Below, piece after piece: positions 1-13,625 of a DNA stretch of 64,000 bases. The stretch's first letter is position 1, and each line of letters begins with the position of its first letter. Source of the DNA: Jaapia argillacea MUCL 33604 (lineage: Eukaryota; Basidiomycota; Agaricomycetes; Jaapiales; Jaapiaceae); contig KL197710.1 in assembly GCA_000697665.1 (NCBI GenBank), positions 1,959,036-2,023,035 of the forward strand. The letters run 5' to 3'. Position numbers and translations under genes: made by a program. The notes beneath the pieces are model-generated. The model was given only the letters and a program-made list of their open reading frames with translations. It made no database searches and had not been told where the DNA came from.

Positions 1-3000
1 CTCATGGCGTCTGACTTACCTCAACAAGAGCCGAGACTGCTCTCTGGATGTTAAGGGACGAAGGTGGATCCAAAGCTCGGGAGAGGACATCTTCGATTGA
101 TGTTCCTAACTTGACCTTCATAATCTTGATGCGAAGAGCCAAATCGGATAAGCTGAGCCTAGTCATCTCGGGCAAAGGATGGTCCGCCAACTTGAGGTAC
201 GTTGAGATGCTTTTCAGAGTATCATTGACGAAACTCTCACCAAAGTGTCATGTCGGACTCTTGTGAAAAGATGGAAGCAAAGACCATCCTGGACGCGTCC
301 TGCACGACCTCGCCGTTGCGCAGCATTGCTACGGGCAATAAACGTTTCCACAAGCCGACTGAGCTGTCGCTTCTCGTCGAATCTGTTGTTTTCCTTAGCG
401 AATATATGCAAACAAACGTACTGGCAAACATACCTCATTTCTCGATGTTTCCCGGAATCGATGACACAAGTGATATCGGGGATGGTTATGCCCGTCTCAG
501 CAATGTTCGTGGCTGAAACCAGGAAGAATGAGACCAGGAAGAATGAGAGTATGAAGGGAGGGGCTTATGAGAATTACCAATGACAATCTTTCGAACACCA
601 GAGGGTGGCACATCAAATACGAGACTTTGATTTTCGCTGGAGATTGTCGAATGGAGGGGGTGAATACGGAACTGTTCAGTTCTAAATTGGGGGTGCGTCG
701 ATAGGATGTCATTGAGACGGCGAATTTCGCCCATACCAGGCATGAAAACCAAGACGGCTGCAGAATAGGAGAAGTAATCATGGTCCTCGAAACATATGCG
801 TTCAAGTAGTCGAATAATGAGGTCGTAGGGAATGGTTCTTTCATCTAGCAAGTTGACGGTGGACATTGTGCGAGTTGAATATCGTCTCTCCAACTTGATG
901 GTTGCTTGAACCCCGTCGCTGTCATCGTCTTCATCAGCAGCTGTTTGTTCAGACCATTCAACAGGTGCTTTTCCTTGACGGTACTTGTCATGTACTAGAA
1001 GATTGTCAGCGGTAAGCATGGTTTATGAAGATGAAGGAACACACAGCGCCGGGCATATGGCGAGGTTTCCTGAATGCTCCATCCACTAAATTCTACGGCG
1101 TCCTCCAAGTAACGAATGTCGACGGGGAATGTCCGGCCGGGGACATGCAAAGTAGGACAGCCGCCAAAATAGGCCGAGATCTTGTTTGCATCCACCGTCG
1201 CTGACATCAAGATAATCCTGCAGAAGCTATATGAGAAAACAATAGAGGATATGGCCGGAAGAACTGACTTGAGGTCTCGGCGATACTCCATCAATGACTT
1301 CAGCACAATGAGCAGGAAGTCTGATTCTATAGATCGCTCATGTACCTGAGAAGTGGTAAGATTACACATAACTAAGCGGCAGGATGAGAACAAACCTCGT
1401 CAATGATGACGTGCTGTCAAGTCAATCAGATAAAGTATGGAATGATAGTGAAGGTATCATCTCACAGTGATTTCGTCAAAAGCAGTTCCTCGCCCACCAG
1501 TGCCAGTGCCGCCTTCCAGCATGCGAAGTGCAATGCCATTCGTAACGAAGGCGAGCCGAGTATTCTTCGATGTATTGCTCTCGAGGCGGATAGAATAGCC
1601 AACGAGAGAACTCATAGTTCCAACTGCGCCAGGGGGATCGCCTAGTTCACGCGAAACACGCTGTGCGAGGGATATAGCAGAAATGCGTCGAGGTTCGGTG
1701 CAGTAAATCTTGCAATTTCTTCCTTGAGATAGTTGATCTTCGAGAATAAAAGTTGGAACCTGAGTCGATTTCCCACTAAGAATGAATGTTAATCATAGCC
1801 ATGTTGTAATGTTGCTCAACGACATACCATCCAGTTTCACCACTAAGAACGAGAATTTGCGAATTTTCCAAGATTGAGATGATCTCCTCGCGATAGTGTG
1901 CTATGGGTAATTGGCTCCGATATTGCTATGGGGATATCCCTAAGCGACTCGGGCGAGGTAGTGTACCGAGGGACTCACAAGCATTTCCTGGTATCCTGGG
2001 CTACTCTGTCGCGCCTTGAAACCCGCTCTCAGCTGTTCTGAGGCAATATCGTACCCCGTACCCAGGGTTCGAGACGCAAACCTGTCTGGAGGCTCAGCGG
2101 GTATGGTCGGATCCCTTGCGGTCCACTGGGAAGGGGTCAAAAACGAGTTCGACAAGTGACACGGAGACAGACCTTGGAGGTATTATCCAGCTTAGGCTCC
2201 ACAACATCTCGCAATTTGGCCCAAACTTGGCGATTGACTCCGTCAATCAAGCTCTTCCTCTTCGTTTCGAACTCTTCCCACAGATCTCTGAAGACAGCAG
2301 GCAGTAAACGGAACGAGGTTTGCCCGCCGGAGGCCGCGGAAGCCATCGAGGCAAAGCCATCAGTGGACGGGAAAGTCAGTTCGTGAAGAGCAAGCGTGGC
2401 AACATAATTCTCTGCCTGAACCATGTCGTGACAGGCAATCTCTTCCATAATCCATTCTCTGGATCGGCCGCCTCCCCAACCGACAATCACAGCCGCCCGT
2501 TTTGCGCGGCTGGCACCTGAGACACATCGATACACAACTGTTGCGTATCGATCGTTCTTCGAAACAGTTTCTGAGAGAAGTTTCTTCGGCGTTCGCCCGG
2601 ACCAATGCTTGGGCAGGGGGAGGTCGCGGACTTCAATGGTTGTTCCTTGAGGCGTCGTCTCAGTCGTAGGTACCTCTAATATATCAAACGCTCCTGCTCC
2701 CGAGTCTTCATCGTCACTGTCGAATATGTTGAGGCTAACTTGAGGTTCGGGGAGGGCGGAAGGCTTGGGGTTGGGTTCAAGCGGAACTGAGGATGGAAGT
2801 TTGTCCAGACCAGCGGGTGCATGTCCGCGAAGTTTCAAACGCATCTCTGATGCATCTGCCTTCTCCTTCTCGACCCGATAGTGTGCTTCAGCATCCTTCT
2901 GGTCAAAGAAATAATGCTTTGTAACTTCTTCGAGGCGAGACTGCAGTTCAGCGATGAAGTCCGTCCCGGTCTTCGACTGTTGTCGCTGTGCATGTGTGAT

Positions 3001-4116
3001 TTGCATCTTCAGTCTGACATATTCGAGGTTAGGGTCTTCAATGTCCGCGGACTCGCTTTCGAAACTTGAACCGTATGCTTCCAATATCCGAGACTTCGTG
3101 GCAGCGTGCTCGTTCTCAGCGGTGCCTCTCCCGGCGGCCAAGACAAGGGGCGTCGACGGAACGAATGCGGGGGCGTTAACATTAAGACGGGACTCGGCTC
3201 GTGAGGGTGGGTTTGATTCTAACGTAGTTGAGGGTATACTGGGCGAGTGAGGAGTTCGTGGAGTCCTAACAAGTTGAGGTGTTTTCGAATTCGGAGTATC
3301 TGGAGCCGTAATATCATTGAAACCTGGACAAATAGATCAACAACAGGTCCTTGAAGCACGTAGGATGGCCCACTTTTCTCGGGTTCGAGCTCCTCCTCCG
3401 GGCAGTGAAGGTAGAGCTAATCTCTATTCAGCAGGCAATATGAATTCTCATACCAACAACATACCCATTGATATGCCTCCTCGAGGTCGATTCCGTTGAT
3501 AGAGCGCAAACACTGTTCCACCCGGCTCTCCGAAAACCCCAACCGGCGAAGGACACCATACGTGACGCCAAGCCTCACCAGAGCCTTCTCTTCAGACTCT
3601 TCAATGCCATGGTTGCCTGAAGTTGATCAACATCATTGAAAATGATAAAAAAGGTCTTGGCGGTCTACCTTCAAGAGATTCTTGCTCCAAAGCCAAAGCG
3701 AGTACCCGATCCCGCATCAAGGGATCCAGTTCTAAACGGGGGAGGGTCTTCGAAAACCGCCTCTCCTGTTCAATAGCCTGAAGGATTAGAATTACATGAG
3801 TCTGGTGGCAGTGAGAGCAGATGAATACACGACTCACCTTCACCGTTCGAACGATCTCTTTCTCCGTCTTCTCTTGGAATTTATCCACCAGATTCTGCAA
3901 GGATTGTTCGTCTGCTTTGTCCGGATCGAATTCATCAACTTGATGGCGAGCATCTTCCTGATCCTTCTTGGTCTCCCCGCCGTCTAGTCCACCATCGTCT
4001 GCTAAAGGCTCTGCCTCAGTGGGTTCCTCAACTGACTGCACAACTTTCTTTGGGACGGAAGTTGTCGCAAAGCCTCGGACAACCGGCTTCAGCTGTGTTT
4101 TCTTCTTCTTCGCCAT
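1..4116 (-). CDS. DEAH-box RNA helicase, YLR419W/DHX29/DHX57-like (C-terminus cut by window edge)
   Basis: ATP-dependent RNA helicase of the DEAH/RHA family, probably cytoplasmic and tied to translation or RNA metabolism (family knowledge). The protein starts with MAKKKKTQLKP at 4116, followed by an acidic linker. A UBA-like segment (VRLGVTYGVLRRLGFSES) lies near 3500-3590. A long variable linker leads to the helicase core: GKSTQVPTFILED (motif I) near 1760, a DEVH box (variant of DEAH) near 1390, SATVDANKISAYFGG (motif III) near 1180, and the helicase C-terminal part below 1000. Many short introns interrupt it; the 50-base intron near 3320-3375 restores frame between the UBA segment and the linker. 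The HA2/OB-fold C-terminus continues left of base 1, so the stop is not visible. Assignment to the DHX29/DHX57/YLR419W group rests on the UBA segment and the N-terminus; which of the three is the true orthologue is uncertain. Confidence 0.88.
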
Positions 4117-4590
4117 CCTCGAATTCCAGTGGGGGGAAGTTCTTTGCTCTCTCCTTGGAAATACCGTATCGATCCCGGGTTCACCTATGGAAGGTGTAGA
4201 ACAGATATGTAGAACAACACCTGGTCGGTGTCAATGACTCCCCGAATACTCTAGCAGTTCCGGAGCGCAGGACAGAAAGATGTATCGTCGACAACGATTG
4301 AGTTGAATGTGCATGGGAGTGAAAAGTGTATCGGCGAGCATCAAGGGGCGCTTACAGTGAGAAAGGAAAATGATTCAGTGATTCCGGTTGCGCATGCGAT
4401 CGACCTCGCGACTGAGGGGCATTGACCACAGGATTGGGACGCAGATGCTGGAAAATCTCTCCCGGGATGGAATAATACATGATAGGATAACGGTACAGAT
4501 AATAATGCAGTAGGTCTACAATAGACGAAGATAGCAGTAGCAGTCAACCAAAGCGAAGTCCAAACCCAAATAAGATACCGAGCAGCCCGT
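4117..4590. other. Intergenic: helicase promoter and INO80 3' flank
   Basis: This stretch lies between the helicase start codon and the INO80 stop codon, both on the minus strand. It should hold the helicase promoter and 5' leader plus the INO80 3' UTR and polyadenylation site. I see no conserved reading frame in it. The long minus-strand open frame crossing 4341-6032 is a shadow that reads through INO80 introns. Confidence 0.5.
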
Positions 4591-7500
4591 CTAAACGATT
4601 TCCGAGGCTGGGGTGACATCGCCAGCTTTTGTGGCTTTCTTTCTCCCTCCAGAGCCAGCTTTTTTACCCCTACCACTGGCGCCAGCAGCGGGTTTCCGTT
4701 TCTTGCCACGAGTGCTAGCGATGGGTGCTGCAACGTCATCCACAATTGACTCCGCTCCTCCTCCTTGGTTCGGTACCGAGTGGCCAAAGAATTCGTCTCC
4801 CTCCTCATTCCATAGATCCTGGCCAGGATCCACAGAGGTAGAGCCTGCTGAGCGCTTTCCCGACTGCTTCGCAGAAATACTTGTGGAAGCGTCGAGATTT
4901 GCAAGTTGATCCTCAGGAAGAAGCAACTGCACAATCTCACTGGGTTTCGTAACGTCGGTGAAACTCTTGTTGCCAACAACGATGTCTTGAACCTGGAGAC
5001 AAAATGAGCGAGGAATCCACAACGATAAGGGGTAATACTGACATCCTTCTTCACCCGAGCGAGCTGGACGATGCGCTCATCTATCGTACCCTTTGTGATG
5101 AGCCGGTAGACAGTGACTTGTCTTGTTTGTCCAAGACGATGAGCACGATCCATGGCCTGGGCATCATTTGATGGATTCCAGTCGTGGTCGTAAAACACCA
5201 CAGTATCCGCGGCAGTCAAATTGATGCCCAAACCACCGGCACGCGTGCTAAGGAGGAAGACGAATATGTCGGGTCTGTCGTAATGAATGAGTTGATAGTA
5301 AACGTAGTGAAAAATACGATAAACTGACCGCGTCTGCCAATCAATCACCATATCCCGTCGATCCTCAAGCTTGGAAGAACCATCCAAACGAAGATACTTG
5401 TATTGACGGTATATGAGATACTCTTCCATAAGATCCATCATGCGAGTCATCTGGAAGTACACCAACACTCGATGGTTGCCGGCTTTGAGTTCTTGGAGAA
5501 GAGAGTCAAGACGCGCAAGTTTGGCCGAGTCGTAAATCAGGCGTTCCGGATCCGGAACTTGCATGGTGGAAAGGGGAAGCTGATCTGAAGACGAAACCCC
5601 GATCAAGCCGAGGGGAGACAAGCCAAAGAGACGATCTTGATACAGGACACAAGCTTCCTCCGATTCTTGAAGGCGCGAGGGCAACCCATAAAGCGCCATC
5701 GACTCGAGGGGTCCTTCCAGCAACTGAGTTTGACTCTCTAAGAATGTCCGATCCGCACAGTACATGGTTATCGGTGGAGCCACCGCGGGGGGGACATATA
5801 CCTTCAATCCCGGGCGCGACAGACAAGATCCTGACCAGATGGACTTCGATATTGAATGTAGATCTGGAAAACCTCCAGCGACATCGGGGTTCAGCAGTGG
5901 CGGAGAAGGGGATATCTCGAGGTCATTTGAAGCTGAATAAGCAGCAAATTCGCGTTCCCTAGGGTAAATGATTAGAAGACTTGAATTGGATATCGACGAT
6001 TCAATCGTACAGTCTGAGAGAAGCACCCTCAAAACTTCCTGCTTGGCTCTGGGTGGCAGAAAGACGCCGAGTTATAATGGGTGAAAGATGGACGGCGTGG
6101 AGCCCGCTCGGGTGGATACCGAGGACTCGCATGAAGGCAAACGACGATTGAGCTGTGTGGAAGATGAGAGCGGGTACGCAAGAAAATAAAGGCATCCTAC
6201 CGTCTTCATAATATGACCGCTGAATCCAATCGGTTCTCCAGATATTCATCAGGCGAGCCAAGGGCCCCAAGTTCCGGGACGAGAAAGAATTGTGATAAAA
6301 GGGGATGTCGGGAACCAGATCTTCGTGGTAAAGCAGCTCTGGGATAGAATAAGGAATAGGGTTACGAGTTGAGTATGGAACGATCAGAAGGTCTCCTTCG
6401 CGATTGAGTGGGCCGGATTGACCAAAGTACGAGAAGGAGAAGGGAGCGATCACGTCAGCCCGTTCGAAAAGCTCAGGATGATTGCAAACCTGAGACGTCG
6501 CGTCAGAGAACGTCCATGAGTTCAACTAGACAAGTACCTTTCGGAATTGCATCACTAAGTTCATGAGGGTGCGGGCGGATTCAGCGTCACCAATGTTGGC
6601 CGCCTTCTCCAGAAGATCTGCAACAGAAACATTGGCAAGAAGAGCTTTATATAACCCGCGCTGTCGAGCACTAAGGTCGACAAATATGTCGATCTCGATC
6701 TGAGAAGTGAAAGGTTAGGCGGTTCCGTTTATGAGTGTGCCTACTCACCTTGTCACTTAGCTCGTTCTGGACGTGTCGTTTCACTCGACGCAACATAAAC
6801 GGTTTCAGGATCATATGTAGACGACGGAGTTGGTGTTCATTGAGCTTTCCACCTTTATTCTCAGCGGCGTTCTCAATATCCTTTGAAAACCACTCGTTGA
6901 ACTCGTCGTGCGAATCGAACAAACTCGGCATGATGAAATGAAGTAAAGCCCAAAGTTCTACATATATTATCAGAGAAGTTCACTAGGGATTGAACGCTAT
7001 CTACATACCTTGCATGTTGTTCTGAATCGGTGTTCCTGTGAGGAGGAGGCGATTGCGACAATTGAAGCCAAGAAGCGTCTTCCACCGAACACTGGCAGAG
7101 TTCTTGATGTTTTGAGCTTCGTCGAGAATCATGTACTGCCATTTGACACGTTGGAAATATTGCTGATCTTGTGTGACCTGCGATGACGCGAATCAATGGG
7201 AGGTCCAAGTCCGCAACAATCAACACTCACGAGTTGGTAACTGGTGATGAGGACATGGAAGGGAGCGTCTTGATTGTAGCTGATCTCCTTCTTGCTCCAG
7301 AACTTTCGAAGGGTAGCGCGGTCCTTGACATTACCCCAGTAGGGCAATGCCTTGAGGTTGGGCACAAACCGAGTAAGCTCCTGTTGCCAATTATGAAGCG
7401 TCGACGCTGGTGCCACGACAAGAAATGGACCCCAGATGTCGTGTGTTTCAGCCAAGTACGCTAGGAGGGATATTGATTGGACGGTCTGCGGAGCTAAACT

Positions 7501-10240
7501 TAGAACGACGGCACCGAGAGGGTAGAAATCTCACCTTTCCAAGACCCATTTCATCGGCGAGGATACCATTGATACCCTGCTCGTACAAGGTGGCCAACCA
7601 GTTCAGACCTTTCAGCTGGTACTCCTTGAGTTGGGCCATGAGCATGCCCGGCTGTGATATTGTGAGGGGTCCGGACAAGGATGAAGGGTTCTGGAAGTTG
7701 AGCTCGTCCGAATCGACTGTCAAATCACAGAATATCAGTGAGCAGTCTAATCCACATGCCAAAGGTACGCACGATCCACCAGAGGCGGGCCGCTCGGCTC
7801 TTCAGACTCCTGTGCCATGCGTCGATCGGCTTTGGCCAGCTGCAGGGCTTCATTGGTCTTGCGATCCAATGCCGCCTGAGCGTCAAACTCGTCTGCTCGT
7901 TGTTTGGCCAGTGCAATGGCCTCCTGAGCATTACGACGGGCATGAAGCCGGAGATTGGTATGATCCTCTGTCATGGAAGTCAGAGAGAATGTCGAGGACC
8001 AGAGGAGAGTACTTGCCATCATCGAAATCAATGTCTTCCAGTGTTCCAGGTTCGTCTGTCAGGTCTGCACCGGCTGGAACTGGAAGAGGGGCAGAAGCCT
8101 CTCCTTCGACTTCAGCGGCTGGGAAATATCATGAATGTCAATTCGAATCGACGTTTCAATGCAATATGACTGAAACTTACTCTTCAGTTTGCTCCCGACG
8201 AAATGGCTGTACAGCTCAGTCTGACTGATCAAGAACTCAAGTTTCCTTGCTTGTCGAGCAGTCTCGCGCTTTTCCTCCTCCACCTTCGCCCTATCAATGG
8301 CTTCCTTCTGCTCTCGTTTCCTGACATCCCGTTCCTCCTTCTCGTTCTTTTTCCAAAACACGAGCATCTCGCGCATCAACCGTTTGCTCTTTGCCTGGAC
8401 ATCTTTATTGGCTTTGGCTGTTCGCGTGAATGGCCGACGCGCTTGCATAGAGGACAACATTGCTAATCGCTTCAGCTGAGACTGCCTCGCCTGGTACCCT
8501 CCAGCGTGATATTTGTAAACCTACGAATGTTTGGTCAGAGCCGGAGGAAATTAGTGATTTCAACTTGGACCTACTCTTGTGACTTCGCGTTTTGCAATGT
8601 TCGTCCAGACTTTACGCTGCGCGTCTTCCAGTGATTTCAGACGTTTCGCCATGGTCGTGTCATCGACTTTCTTAGCCTTCCGGAGAGGTGGAACAATCTC
8701 ATCCAATTCAAACACGACAGACGTATTTGCGGGAGCTGGCGAAGCCGGACGTGAAGCAGAAACTGAAGGTGTTCCATCCCTGGAAACAGACGCAGAAGCC
8801 GAGGCGATCCCCAAGTATTCTTGTGTGTGTGGCGGTAAAGCCTTCTTCGCAGCTGGCTTTTTGCGAGATTTGGGCGTAGCGGAGACGCTATCCACACTCT
8901 GGTCCCGCTGTTGAAGCTGCTTGGCTTTGCCCCTCCCTTTAGCCGCAGAAATGGTCGGTCCCTGAGAGATAGACGGCCGATCATCCAGAAGATCTCTCTC
9001 CAGATCATCTGCGATTCCAGCAGCGTCCTTCTCGAGCTTCCTCTTCTTAGCAGCGTGGGCATCCTTATCTCTCATCAAAGGCACCTCAATCTCGCTACTG
9101 GAATCTGAAATGACACCAGAAGCTGGACGCTTGGAGGCTGCCTTTCCTTTCCCCTTATCCTTCGGAGCCACCTTGCGATGACTGGCACTGGGGGGAACAT
9201 TTTCCAATTCCCGACCAAAGTCGGCAGGCCCGTCCGTGTTGAAACCAGGCCCGAAATCACGAGGAGCGGCGGCAAGGTCCCTGTCATCCAATGGAGGGGA
9301 TGGTGACATCGGATCCATCGATAAAAGTTCGGCTTCCAAGGGAGCAGGCGGGTGGAGGGGAGGCGGTGGTGGAGGGGGTAGCGGTGGAGGCATATGTGCC
9401 AATCGTGAGGCATAGTGGTGTGCCAGTGAACGGGCCACTCCAGAATTACGTTCCTGTAATTGATACATAAATTCGAGGCCTGGCATAAGGATGCAACAAC
9501 GTACCAGACAGCTCGCATCGAACCAGGCTTCCACCTGCCGCTGTCGCTTCTGAGTCTCCAAGACATAATCACCCAGTTCACCGATCCACACTTCCTCGCA
9601 GTCCTCAAGGTCAGAGGAAGCGAGTCGGCGTTCCTCCTCGGTTGGCGGTGGTTGATAGTCGTCGTATCTTGGTTCACCCTCAGCTAGATCAAGAGGTGGG
9701 GGAGAAGGCGGAAGTTGTTTGTTGCGGGAAGAGTGTCTGCGAGATCCGTTCTGTTCGTGTCGTGTTAGTCGATAGTATGTTTCTCACATGCAAGAAACTC
9801 ACTCGTTTCTGGCCTGGGGGTTGGTAATCTGCGTCATCATCTGCATTGGTTTTCCGCTTCTTTCTCCCGGGGCCTTCGCCATAACCGTCCTTCGATTGTA
9901 AGGGATGGGCTCCATGAACTTGGAGGGGTGACAGTGCCTCTTGTTCGGGGTAGTAGTTGCCACCAGGGCCCAGTGGGAATATATCACCCTGGACGTATTC
10001 ACCACTGTATGGATTCCATCCCCCAGCTCCATTGAACGATACTGGTTGGAACGATAAACCACGGGGTGGGGGTGGCTGCTCTATGCGATGACCTGAAGAA
10101 GTCCTACGGGAGGTGGAACGATGGGCCGGTCGAGGGGAGGCATCATCTCCAGAGTGATCAACAGACATGTTGGACAAGCCTGCACGAGGGGGGAGGACAG
10201 GAGGGACAGGGTCGTCATTCAGAATCCGACTGAGTGACAT
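4591..10240 (-). CDS. INO80: Chromatin-remodelling ATPase INO80
   Basis: Catalytic subunit of the INO80 nucleosome-sliding complex, nuclear. It starts [11 protein letters not shown] at 10240. The N-terminal third is low complexity, with a proline-rich run near 9330-9400 and basic patches. A DBINO domain (about 8060-8560) follows, with [17 protein letters not shown] and a long charged helix. The split SNF2 ATPase comes next: LADEMGLGK (motif I) near 7545, [10 protein letters not shown] (motif II, DEAQ box as in INO80) near 7120, [11 protein letters not shown] near 7030, and [14 protein letters not shown] near 6790. A long insertion (about 5500-6530) separates it from the helicase C-lobe, with [15 protein letters not shown] near 5240 and [16 protein letters not shown] near 5120. 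The split ATPase with a long insert and the DBINO domain are diagnostic of INO80. The tail is a basic, Gly/Ala/Lys-rich stretch ending EIV at 4591. Multiple short introns. Confidence 0.96.
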
Positions 10241-10988
10241 TTTGTTCCGTAGCCTGGAGGATGGAACAGTCGAGAATCGAACGTGTTCAACAAATCCTGG
10301 TGCGACACAAAAGACAGCGACCTAGGAGACGTGGCCCTCGTGGGATTATACAGAGATGGTTGAACGAACGATGATTGTCGTCAACGACTAGAGCATCAAC
10401 AGCCAGGTCAACAATGCACGCGGCGGCAGTGGTTTTGCAGAGGCGAAAAGAGACTGCAAGCTGTCGGCAACGATGAGCACGGTAATTGGGGGATTCCGGG
10501 AGTCCGAGTCCCAGAGGCTGTTGACGCGGGACCTGACGCCTTTTCAGTTCGACCACCCAGCATAATTTGGGCTGCCGTCGAAGGTGCACGCCCAATATGG
10601 AAACGATACTTGCGGCTTCCTTTTTCTTTCCCAGTGCGATCACACAACCACCCGTCCTCTCCTCCGATTTCTTATATCTCCCTCAGCTCTGTCGTATAGG
10701 TAGCATAGTGCAGCATTATATTAACCATAAATCTCTCGGATTTCCAGCCGAACTACTCTTTGTCGCCAGCTCATCGAGTACTCCCATCGTATGACTACAT
10801 CTGCCGAGTCTCCGGAGGCGGATATCTGCCACAAGGATGATGAACTCTCATGTTCGGTCTCTCGTTCGGTCGAGACTCGTGCGATATCATCTCAGGGGGA
10901 ACCCTTTTCTGACAACAGCCAATGTCTTTCCGTTGTTGGCTCTATATCGTCATAGACACAAATACACGATCTTTTCTAATCTGCCCAC
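10241..10988. promoter_or_regulatory. Intergenic: INO80 upstream region and fumarase 3' flank
   Basis: About 750 bases between the INO80 start codon and the fumarase stop codon, both minus strand. The right part should be the fumarase 3' UTR and the left part the INO80 promoter. Only short overlapping frames with no recognisable protein are present, and I could not assign a gene. Confidence 0.4.
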
Positions 10989-13139
10989 TCAAGCCTCATC
11001 GGGATAGAGCATCAACTCAGGTCGAACCTTTTCATCGAACTCCTCCGGGGTCAAGAATCCCAGAGAAACCGTAGCCTCCTTCAACGTCGTACCCTCCTTG
11101 TGTGCCTTCTTGGCGCATTTGGCAACATCTGAACGCATGGCAAAGTAAATCAGCGTGGCTCGACGAAAAAGGAAATCCGGGAAACATACTGTCATAGCCC
11201 AAGGTCTTGTTGAGGATGGTCGCCAACATCAGAGACTCGTTGAGAAGTTGGTTAATTCGCTTCTCATTGGCCTCGATACCAACGACGCAGTTCTTGGTGA
11301 ATGAGCGAGAGGCTAAGATTCAAGGGTGTATGAGCATTTGTGGGTGAACAGGCTGTGAAGAAGCATACCATCAGACAACAAGCGGATACTCTGCAAGACG
11401 TTCTTGGCGATGACCGGTTTGAAGACGTTCAATTCGAAGTGACCGTTCGCACCACCGACAGTGACGGCAGTTTGATTGCCCATGACTTGAGCAGCAACCA
11501 TGGTGATAGCCTCGCACTGAGTCGGGTTTACCTTGCCTGGCATGATACTGCTGCCAGGCTCGTTCTCAGGCAAGCTCAACTCGCCGAGACCGCACCGAGG
11601 GCCGGAACCGAGGAATCGAATATCATTGGCAATCTTGAAGAGTGAGCACGCAACGACGTTAAGAGCACCATGTGCCTCCACCAGAGCATCGTGCGCAGCA
11701 AGGGCCTCAAACTAGGGACAGTATGTAAGCCTCATGAAATCAGTGGAATGAATGGTTGTGGATTACCTTGTTGGGGGCGGTCTTGAATTCTATGCCAGTG
11801 ATCTTCGAAATCTCCGCGGCGACTTTGACGTCGAAGCCCTTCCTGGTGTTCAATCCCTGCATGAAATGTTTGTCAATGCTCAACAACTCCGTGAATAACA
11901 CACTCACTGTCCCGACAGCAGTACCACCCTGGGCGAGCAAGCTCAAACGAGGAAGAACTTCCGTCACCCGATCGATACCATTGGACAACTGCTGAACATA
12001 GCCGCTGAACTCCTGGCCGAGAGTGAGAGGAGTAGCATCCTAGAAAGAAGGTTAGGCACGGATAAATATCTTGGTCAAAACAACAGACCTGTAAATGGGT
12101 CCGTCCGATCTTGATGATGTGCTCAAAGGCCTTAGCCTTCTCAGCCATGGCATTCCGCAATTCGGTCAACGCTGGGATCAACGACTTGCGAATCTCAACC
12201 ACTGCAGCCACGTGCATTGCCGTAGGGAATCTACCAAGAAGATCAGTGAGGCTCTAAAAACTCCACGTGCGATTGGAGACATACGTATCATTGCTACTCT
12301 GGCTCATGTTCACATGGTCATTGGGATGAACTGGCTTCTTGGAGCCCAATTCGCCTCCGAGGATCTCGATGGCTCGGTTCGAGATAACCTTAAGGCCAGG
12401 AGGGTCAGAGGGTCAGAACAATACATCGGCAACATATAAGATATATACCTCGTTGACGTTCATGTTACTCTGAGTTCCACTTCCCGTCTGGAAGACAACC
12501 AAGGGGAAATGGTCGATCAACTTTCCGGAGATGACCTAAGGATCAGGGTGTCAGTAAAGCCAAGGCTGGCTGTGAGGGACATCTTACATCGTCGGCAGCT
12601 TGCTGGATAGCTTCGGCAACCTTTGGATCTAACCCATAGGTAGCGTTGACAGTCGCAGCAGCCTTTTTGAGTACCCCGAATGCCTTGATCAGGGGAGGGG
12701 GCAACCTCTCCGAGGGTCCACCAATGTCAAAGTTCTGAAGTGACCTGAAGGAAAAGGGTGATGAGGTTGGACAACAAGGGGGAGGTATCCGATGCCTACC
12801 GCTGAGTTTGTGCACCCCAGTAGCGATCCGCCGGCACTTGGAGGTCACCAAACGTATCCCGTTCAACACGATAGTTGGACTGTACGGAACCCAGTCAAAA
12901 GAGTTCATCGAGCTGGTGGTAGGGCTTCCTACTGACCATGATTCGAACAGATGAAGAGAACAACCTCTGATGCGGGGCAAGGCGGGAGCTCTGGAGGCAT
13001 AACTTTGAGAATGAGATCCAAAAAGGGGTTCAATCACATGAGCAATTCGATTAACATCAGGAAGACAGACATGGAGGTGTCAGAAGGGCGAACATAGGGT
13101 GAAATTCCTCACTCTGCGAGAAAGCCGGATACCAGCCAT
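10989..13139 (-). CDS. FUM1: Fumarate hydratase, class II (mitochondrial/cytosolic)
   Basis: Interconverts fumarate and L-malate in the TCA cycle. The class II signature [11 protein letters not shown] is at about 11530-11570, followed by [15 protein letters not shown] and [15 protein letters not shown]. The gene begins at 13139 with MAGIRLSRR. Splicing from there to [18 protein letters not shown] gives an Arg/Ser-rich, acid-free leader typical of mitochondrial import. After the next intron, [22 protein letters not shown] is not broken and matches the conserved fumarase N-terminus. The protein ends with [15 protein letters not shown] near 11000. At least seven short introns. It is divergent from PEX11. 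In yeast one FUM1 gene serves both mitochondria and cytosol; whether that holds here is not visible. Confidence 0.95.
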
Positions 13140-13625
13140 GGCTTTTGAACGACAAGGACCTAAGACGCGTCGAGGACGGAAAACACGGCGAGCAAGAAAA
13201 CTCTCAGATCGTGGGTTGCGCTGTTAACTTTCTGTAGCGGTGTTCCCCGAGGCTTTCAAGGAGACAGTAAGCCGAAACTCCGAAGAGTTCCGTCCCCCGC
13301 ACACTCTCACACAACTCCATTCGCGACTTCAACAAGTCGTGGACACCGAGCGCGACGTGAGGCGTTCCGGGTGGGTACGGGTCCGTTTTTCTGCTGAGCA
13401 AGACATGTGAAGATTCCCTTTTTCCCTTGGGCCGTTTCAGAGAAGAATCCAAGTTCGTTGAGCAGCCATTCCCTCACGGAGATCGACCAGCAGTACCCGG
13501 ATTTCACACGTGATTTCAATGTGCCGGTCACCTGCAAGGAATTGACTATGAATACTATCGCATTGACTTTCACTTTACCCCACATCATCTCTGCTGCCCT
13601 CGTCCTCATTTTGTCCATATCTGCA
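13140..13625. promoter_or_regulatory. Divergent promoter region between fumarase and PEX11
   Basis: The two start codons are 486 bases apart and face away from each other, so both promoters must lie here. Open frames crossing it on both strands (for example 13407-13620) do not resemble known proteins and overlap the expected 5' leaders. No particular binding site can be assigned by eye. Confidence 0.5.

Noticed and set aside
4341-6032. Uninterrupted minus-strand open frame of 563 codons
   Set aside because: It reads through introns and out-of-frame parts of INO80; only segments that coincide with conserved SNF2 motifs are coding.
9330-9400. GC-rich purine repeat as a regulatory element
   Set aside because: It is the proline-rich segment of INO80 coding sequence on the minus strand.
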